A stretch of 64,000 nt of DNA from assembly GCF_035607535.1 (NCBI RefSeq), contig NZ_JAYDZX010000017.1, positions 62,001 through 126,000 of the forward strand, read 5' to 3'. Made by a program: the position numbers and the translations under genes. Positions within the stretch are counted from its first letter, which is position 1. Each line of letters opens with the position of its first letter. This document shows positions 59,950 through 64,000 of this stretch, piece after piece. The notes beneath the pieces are model-generated. The model was not told where the DNA came from. It made no database searches and saw only the letters and a program-made list of their open reading frames with translations. This DNA is from Salinimicrobium sp035607535. GTDB taxonomy: Bacteria > Bacteroidota > Bacteroidia > Flavobacteriales > Flavobacteriaceae.

Positions 59950-61647
59950 ATGACTTATACTTCTAAGATTTCAGCAAGATTTCTGTCTCTTTGTGTGATC
60001 CTACTTATTACCTTATCAACTCTTGGACAGGAGACCTACAAGAATCCCATCTTGGCAGGTTGGTATCCAGACCCTGCAATTACCAATGACGGGAGCGGCA
60101 ATTTTTACATGGTGCACTCCACCTTTGCATTTTATCCCGGAATTCCTATTTTTCACAGTAGAGATCTGGTGAACTGGAAGCAAATTGGCAATTTGATTGA
60201 TCGGCCGGACCAGATAGACCTTGAAGGCTTCGGAACATCCCGGGCCATTTTTGCGCCAGATATCAGCTATGACGACGGAATTTTCTATGTCACCTGTACT
60301 GTAGTAGATGGGAAAGGGAATTTTGTGGTCACTGCTAAAGATCCGGCAGGTCCGTGGAGCGATCCGGTGTGGTTGCCGGAAGTCATTGGTATTGATTCCG
60401 GGCTGTTCTTCGACGAGAACATATCGTACATTGTATATAACAGTGATCCGCCGAACAATGAGCCGTTGTACGACGGTCACCGCACTATCAGGATGATGGA
60501 ATTCGATAAGGAAAACCTGAAGACGGTGGGAGAGGATCGTATTCTTGTGAATGGTGGTGTGGACATAAGCACCAAACCTGTTTGGGCTGAAGGTCCCAGG
60601 ATCTATAAACTGAACGGGTATTACTACTTAATGACTGCGGAAGGAGGGACAGCGGTGAACCATTCCGAAATGATCTACAGGAATAAAGACATAGACGACG
60701 AATTTATTCCTTTTAAGGGCAATCCCATTCTCACCCAAAGGCATCTCGATCCGGAGCGTCAAAATCCGGTCACTTCGGCGGGACATGCAGATATTGTTCA
60801 GCATCCAAACGGGGACTGGTATGGAGTTTTTCTTGCCGTACGGCCTTATGAGGGCGATTTTTACAATACCGGAAGAGAGACTTTTATGACTCCCGTAAAA
60901 TGGGAAAATGACTGGCCCATCTTTGATTTAGGAGGAGAGGAGATCAAATATGAATATCCGCTTCCGGAAGGGGTTAGCATTAATCAGGATCTATTTCCTC
61001 TTAACGGGAACTTCAAATTTACCCGGGAATTCGAAGAGGAAGAACTTGATCTTCAATGGTTGTTCCTTCGGAATCGGAAAGAAAAGTGGTTTGATCTAAA
61101 GGAGAAGGAAGGCTACCTGATCATGGCCACGCGTCCTGAGACGGTTTCAGGAACTTCAAATCCCAGCTTCATTGCCCACAGGCAGCAACATTTAACAGGG
61201 GAGGCTTCTGTTTCTATGAATTTTGAGACGAAAAAATCAAATGAAAAAGCCGGATTGATCGCGTTTCAAAATGAAACGCATTTTTATTTTATAGCTAAAT
61301 CTTACGAGGGGAATTCTCCTGTTGTACAGCTATACAGGGGATCAGAAAGTGGACCTGAGTTGTTGGCCAGTGAAAAAATTTCTCCTTCAGGAAAACCTGT
61401 GGTTTTTAAGGTGGAATTCGATAAAGACATATATAAGTTCTATTACAAGACCGGTAACGAATGGAAGAACCTTGGTGGTGAGCTTTATGGAAAGTACCTA
61501 AGTACTCGTATAGCAGGTGGTTTCGTTGGAAATAATATTGGAATGTATACCACTTCCAATGGAGAGACCTCTAATAACTCGGCAGCTTTCGACTGGTTTA
61601 AATATTCGGGTGATGATGAGGTGTATCAGGAGAGTCAAAACAATTGA
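59950..61647 (+). CDS. Glycoside hydrolase family 43 (beta-xylosidase/arabinofuranosidase type), secreted
   Basis: 565 residues. Signal peptide with probable cleavage after LGQ (residue 27). The five-bladed propeller carries the GH43 triad: base Asp41 (WYPDPAI), pKa-tuning Asp149 (GIDSGLF), acid Glu214 (WAEGPRI). Residues about 345-550 form a C-terminal beta-sandwich of the type found in GH43 xylosidases. It probably removes xylose or arabinose from xylan oligomers in the periplasm or at the surface. The stop overlaps an upstream extension of the next frame; the next gene's true start is 24 bases later. Confidence 0.88.
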   Translation: MTYTSKISARFLSLCVILLITLSTLGQETYKNPILAGWYPDPAITNDGSGNFYMVHSTFAFYPGIPIFHSRDLVNWKQIGNLIDRPDQIDLEGFGTSRAIFAPDISYDDGIFYVTCTVVDGKGNFVVTAKDPAGPWSDPVWLPEVIGIDSGLFFDENISYIVYNSDPPNNEPLYDGHRTIRMMEFDKENLKTVGEDRILVNGGVDISTKPVWAEGPRIYKLNGYYYLMTAEGGTAVNHSEMIYRNKDIDDEFIPFKGNPILTQRHLDPERQNPVTSAGHADIVQHPNGDWYGVFLAVRPYEGDFYNTGRETFMTPVKWENDWPIFDLGGEEIKYEYPLPEGVSINQDLFPLNGNFKFTREFEEEELDLQWLFLRNRKEKWFDLKEKEGYLIMATRPETVSGTSNPSFIAHRQQHLTGEASVSMNFETKKSNEKAGLIAFQNETHFYFIAKSYEGNSPVVQLYRGSESGPELLASEKISPSGKPVVFKVEFDKDIYKFYYKTGNEWKNLGGELYGKYLSTRIAGGFVGNNIGMYTTSNGETSNNSAAFDWFKYSGDDEVYQESQNN

Positions 61648-61670
61648 TCTCTTCATTAAAAACAGATCCT

Positions 61671-62852
61671 ATGAAAACTCCTAAGCTTTTCGTTGTGACA
61701 ACTGCATTGGCTTGTCTGGCGGGTATTTTCATGGGATGTAAAAATGATCAGGGGAAATCTGCGGAAGTGGATTCTCCGGCACAACAAGAAAATTCAGCAA
61801 TGAAAAAAGACAGTTTTGGAACTACTCCCGAAGGGAAACAGATTGGACAATATACTCTTCAAAATGAGCAGGGTATGGAAGTGAAGATCATCACCTACGG
61901 AGGACGAATAACTTCTTTAAAAGTTCCCGATAGACAAGGTAATTATGAAGATGTGGTTTTGGGCTTTAACAGCCTGGAGCAGTATGTTGAGGAGAATCCT
62001 TTTTTTGGAGCGATAATCGGCCGCTATGGGAACAGAATTGCAAAAGGGAAATTTTCTTTGGACGGACAGGAATATACTCTCGCCCGGAACAACGGGGAAA
62101 ACCATCTGCATGGTGGGATAAAAGGATTTGACAATGGGATTTGGAAGGTACAGGATGCTTCAAACCAGAATAGTCTCACTTTATCTTACATCAGTGAACA
62201 TTTGGAAGAAGGTTATCCCGGCCGCCTTGAAACTGTTGTGACTTACACCCTTAATGACGACAATTCCCTGGATGTAGAGTATGAAGCCACGACTGACAGA
62301 AAAACCATAGTTAATCTCACTCAGCATTCCTACTTCAATTTGTCTGGAGATTTTTCAAAGAAGATCCTGGATCATGAGGTGAGGATCAATGCCGACAGGT
62401 TTGTGCCTGTAAATGATAGCCTTATACCAACGGGAGAATTAGATTCAGTAGCCGATACTCCTTTTGATTTCAGGAAGCCCAAAACCCTGGGAAAAGAGAT
62501 AAATGCTGCACATGAGCAACTGAAGATTGCAAATGGGTACGATCATACCTGGGTACTTAATGAGCAAGACAGTGGGATGCGCTTTGCTGCTTCGGCAGTT
62601 CATCCCGAATCGGGTAGAAGGCTGGAGGTTTTTACCACAGAACCCGGAATGCAACTTTACACCGGGAATTTTCTTGATGGTACTTTGCCTTTGCAACATG
62701 GAGACGGGTACTATGAGAAAAGAAGCGGCTTTTGCTTTGAAACACAACACTATCCCGATTCTCCAAATCAGGAAGATTTTCCGTCGGTAGTATTGGAGCC
62801 GGGGGAGAAGTACTCCAGTAAAACCAGTTTTAGATTTTCAGTAGAAGAATAG
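61671..62852 (+). CDS. galM: Aldose 1-epimerase (mutarotase), lipoprotein
   Basis: 393 residues from the ATG at 61671, which begins a lipoprotein signal ending in IFMGC (Cys23); an earlier TTG in frame (61644) lies before it and is less likely. Conserved GalM blocks: ITYGGRITSL, NENHLHGG-like NGENHLHGGIKGFD, TQHSYFNLSG, GYDHTWVLN and the final FETQHYPDSPNQEDFP. It interconverts alpha and beta sugars released by the neighbouring glycosidases. Being lipid-anchored, it likely works in the periplasm. Confidence 0.93.
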   Translation: MKTPKLFVVTTALACLAGIFMGCKNDQGKSAEVDSPAQQENSAMKKDSFGTTPEGKQIGQYTLQNEQGMEVKIITYGGRITSLKVPDRQGNYEDVVLGFNSLEQYVEENPFFGAIIGRYGNRIAKGKFSLDGQEYTLARNNGENHLHGGIKGFDNGIWKVQDASNQNSLTLSYISEHLEEGYPGRLETVVTYTLNDDNSLDVEYEATTDRKTIVNLTQHSYFNLSGDFSKKILDHEVRINADRFVPVNDSLIPTGELDSVADTPFDFRKPKTLGKEINAAHEQLKIANGYDHTWVLNEQDSGMRFAASAVHPESGRRLEVFTTEPGMQLYTGNFLDGTLPLQHGDGYYEKRSGFCFETQHYPDSPNQEDFPSVVLEPGEKYSSKTSFRFSVEE

Positions 62853-62856
62853 GGAA

Positions 62857-62887
62857 GAGTATCCAAAAATGACATTTTTGAAGCCTT
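62857..62887. repeat. Dispersed palindromic element, copy G
   Basis: Core CAAAAATG-A-CATTTTTG, with left arm GAGTATCCAAAAATG (62857-62871) and right arm CATTTTTGAAGCCTT (62873-62887). It begins 4 bases after the galM stop. No other terminator is visible before the xylanase gene. Confidence 0.65.
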
Positions 62888-63005
62888 TTTTCCGAAGATG
62901 AGAATGCACGAAGAGGGAAGGTTCAAGATAGAGAAGAGAAGGACAGCAGTGGCTAGGAGCATCAGAAGAGAGCAAGACCAGGTCAATAGAAGATTATTAC
63001 CAATT

Positions 63006-64000
63006 ATGAACTTTAGCACAAATACATATCCCTTACTAAGCCTTTTCCTCTGCATAAGCCTTGCTTTTTCAGCTAGACAAGCTGTTGGCCAAACCGCTTT
63101 TAATAGAGAACATGACGAGTTTGCTCTTAAAAATGCCTTTAAAGAAAAGTTTCTCATAGGTACAGCATTGAATACCTGGCAACTTTTAGGGAAAGAACCG
63201 GAAGCAATAGAAGTTGTAAAGCAGCACTTCAATTCTATAGTTGCCGAAAACAGCATGAAAAGTGCCCGTATTCGGCCGCGGGAAGGAGAATTCAATTTTG
63301 GAGCCGCAGATGAACTGGTGGAGTTCGGGGAGCAAAATGACATGCACATTCATGGGCATACGCTCATTTGGCATTCACAGGCACCGGACTGGTTCTTTGT
63401 AGATGTTCAGGGAAAAAAAGTCACTCCTGAAGTCCTTAAGAAACGTATGAAAGACCACATCTATACCGTAGTAGGCAGGTACAAAGGGCGGATCCATTCT
63501 TGGGACGTGGTAAACGAGGCCATAGAAGATGACGGTAGCTACCGGGAAAGTGAATTCTACAGGATTCTGGGAGAAGATTATATCAAACTGGCTTTTCAGT
63601 TTGCGCACGAAGCAGACCCTGAAGCACAACTTTTCTACAATGACTATTCCATGGCCAATCCGCGCAAACGTGCAGGGGTGGTGAAAATGGTAAAACAGCT
63701 TAAGGAGGAGGGAGTGCCGGTTCATGGCATAGGAATGCAGGGGCATATTGGCTTGAATTATCCAAATATCTTGGAGTTTGAGAAAAGTATAGAAGCATTC
63801 GGAGCTCTGGGCAAGGTAATGATCACCGAACTCGATCTCAGCGTTTTACCCTCTCCCTGGGGCGATGCCGGGGCCGAAATCTCGCAGAATTTTGATTATG
63901 AAGATAAGATGAACCCATTTCCCAAGGGTCTTCCGGAGGATGTTGAACAGCAGTTTACCAGGAGATATGTCCAGTATTTCTCCCTTTTTCTGCAACATCA
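63006..64000 (+). CDS. Endo-1,4-beta-xylanase, glycoside hydrolase family 10 (3' part beyond the window)
   Basis: The first 331 codons are present; the gene runs off the end. The start is the ATG at 63006, with a signal peptide (residues 1-28, cleavage near AVGQ). GH10 landmarks: FLIGTALN (49-56), ENSMKSARIRP (81-91), HGHTLIWHSQAPDW, the catalytic acid Glu171 in WDVVNEAI, and the nucleophile Glu275 in MITELDLS. It cleaves the xylan backbone. With GH43 and the epimerase it forms a xylan-use group; a SusC/SusD pair is not in this window. Confidence 0.93.
   Translation, partial: MNFSTNTYPLLSLFLCISLAFSARQAVGQTAFNREHDEFALKNAFKEKFLIGTALNTWQLLGKEPEAIEVVKQHFNSIVAENSMKSARIRPREGEFNFGAADELVEFGEQNDMHIHGHTLIWHSQAPDWFFVDVQGKKVTPEVLKKRMKDHIYTVVGRYKGRIHSWDVVNEAIEDDGSYRESEFYRILGEDYIKLAFQFAHEADPEAQLFYNDYSMANPRKRAGVVKMVKQLKEEGVPVHGIGMQGHIGLNYPNILEFEKSIEAFGALGKVMITELDLSVLPSPWGDAGAEISQNFDYEDKMNPFPKGLPEDVEQQFTRRYVQYFSLFLQH

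Noticed and set aside
62768..63349. 193-residue minus-strand open frame
   Set aside because: Crosses the galM end and the GH10 start, both supported by signal peptides and active-site motifs on the plus strand.
1..64000. tRNA, rRNA or tmRNA genes
   Set aside because: Scanned for T-loop and acceptor-stem patterns and rRNA-like stretches by eye; none found. A tRNAscan or Infernal run would be decisive.

Overview
The window is a chromosomal segment of a member of the Flavobacteriaceae (Bacteroidetes). Three things point there: gliding-motility genes gldA, gldB and gldC; promoters of the Bacteroidetes type (TTG, about 20 bases, TAnnTTTG); and a complete flavobacterial division/cell-wall (dcw) cluster followed by yqeY. 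The gene content resembles marine or soil genera such as Gramella or Salinimicrobium, but the genus cannot be fixed from this piece.

Region by region. 1-11 kb: the end of a serine hydrolase, a DUF4256 protein, an exported barrel-like protein, a large zinc metalloprotease, and stress or metabolic genes (UspA-like, 2-hydroxyacid dehydrogenase, acyl-CoA dehydrogenase, a PH-domain protein, a short-chain dehydrogenase, metK). 11.2-17.6 kb: a sulfur amino acid operon (metY, metX, hom, an OsmC protein, a PagL-like lipid A deacylase, a DUF2807 lipoprotein) preceded by two tandem Met/Cys-rich leader peptides, each followed by an intrinsic terminator. 17.6-19.1 kb: a gene-free, hairpin-rich stretch with three tandem 365-bp units. 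19.2-25.7 kb: gldA, then an aromatic amino acid operon (pheA, aminotransferase, tyrA, DAHP synthase/chorismate mutase) behind a Trp/Tyr/Phe-rich leader peptide and attenuator, then rsgA and dtd. 25.7-26.6 kb: a REP-associated tyrosine transposase surrounded by its REP palindromes, which also occur inside the 365-bp repeats. 26.6-35 kb: MazG-like pyrophosphohydrolase, aroA, queA, a YegP-like protein, rlmN, a polyprenyl synthetase, and an ECF sigma/membrane protein/barrel trio. 35-42 kb: dnaG, an atypical response regulator, nadE, gldB-gldC, yihA and an alpha/beta hydrolase. 42.1-58.3 kb: mraZ through ftsZ and yqeY. 58.5-64 kb: a small lipoprotein, a transaldolase, and the start of a xylan-use locus (GH43, aldose epimerase, GH10 cut by the window end).

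The most interesting signal is regulatory. Two biosynthetic operons start with ribosome-sensing attenuators. The sulfur amino acid one is a tandem pair of peptides dominated by Met and Cys codons; its first copy has a visible antiterminator pairing, and the second has a weaker candidate. A second notable signal is a dispersed palindrome of about 31 bp with a conserved AAAATGNCATTTTT core, found at least seven times, mostly just upstream of genes but also inside coding sequence.
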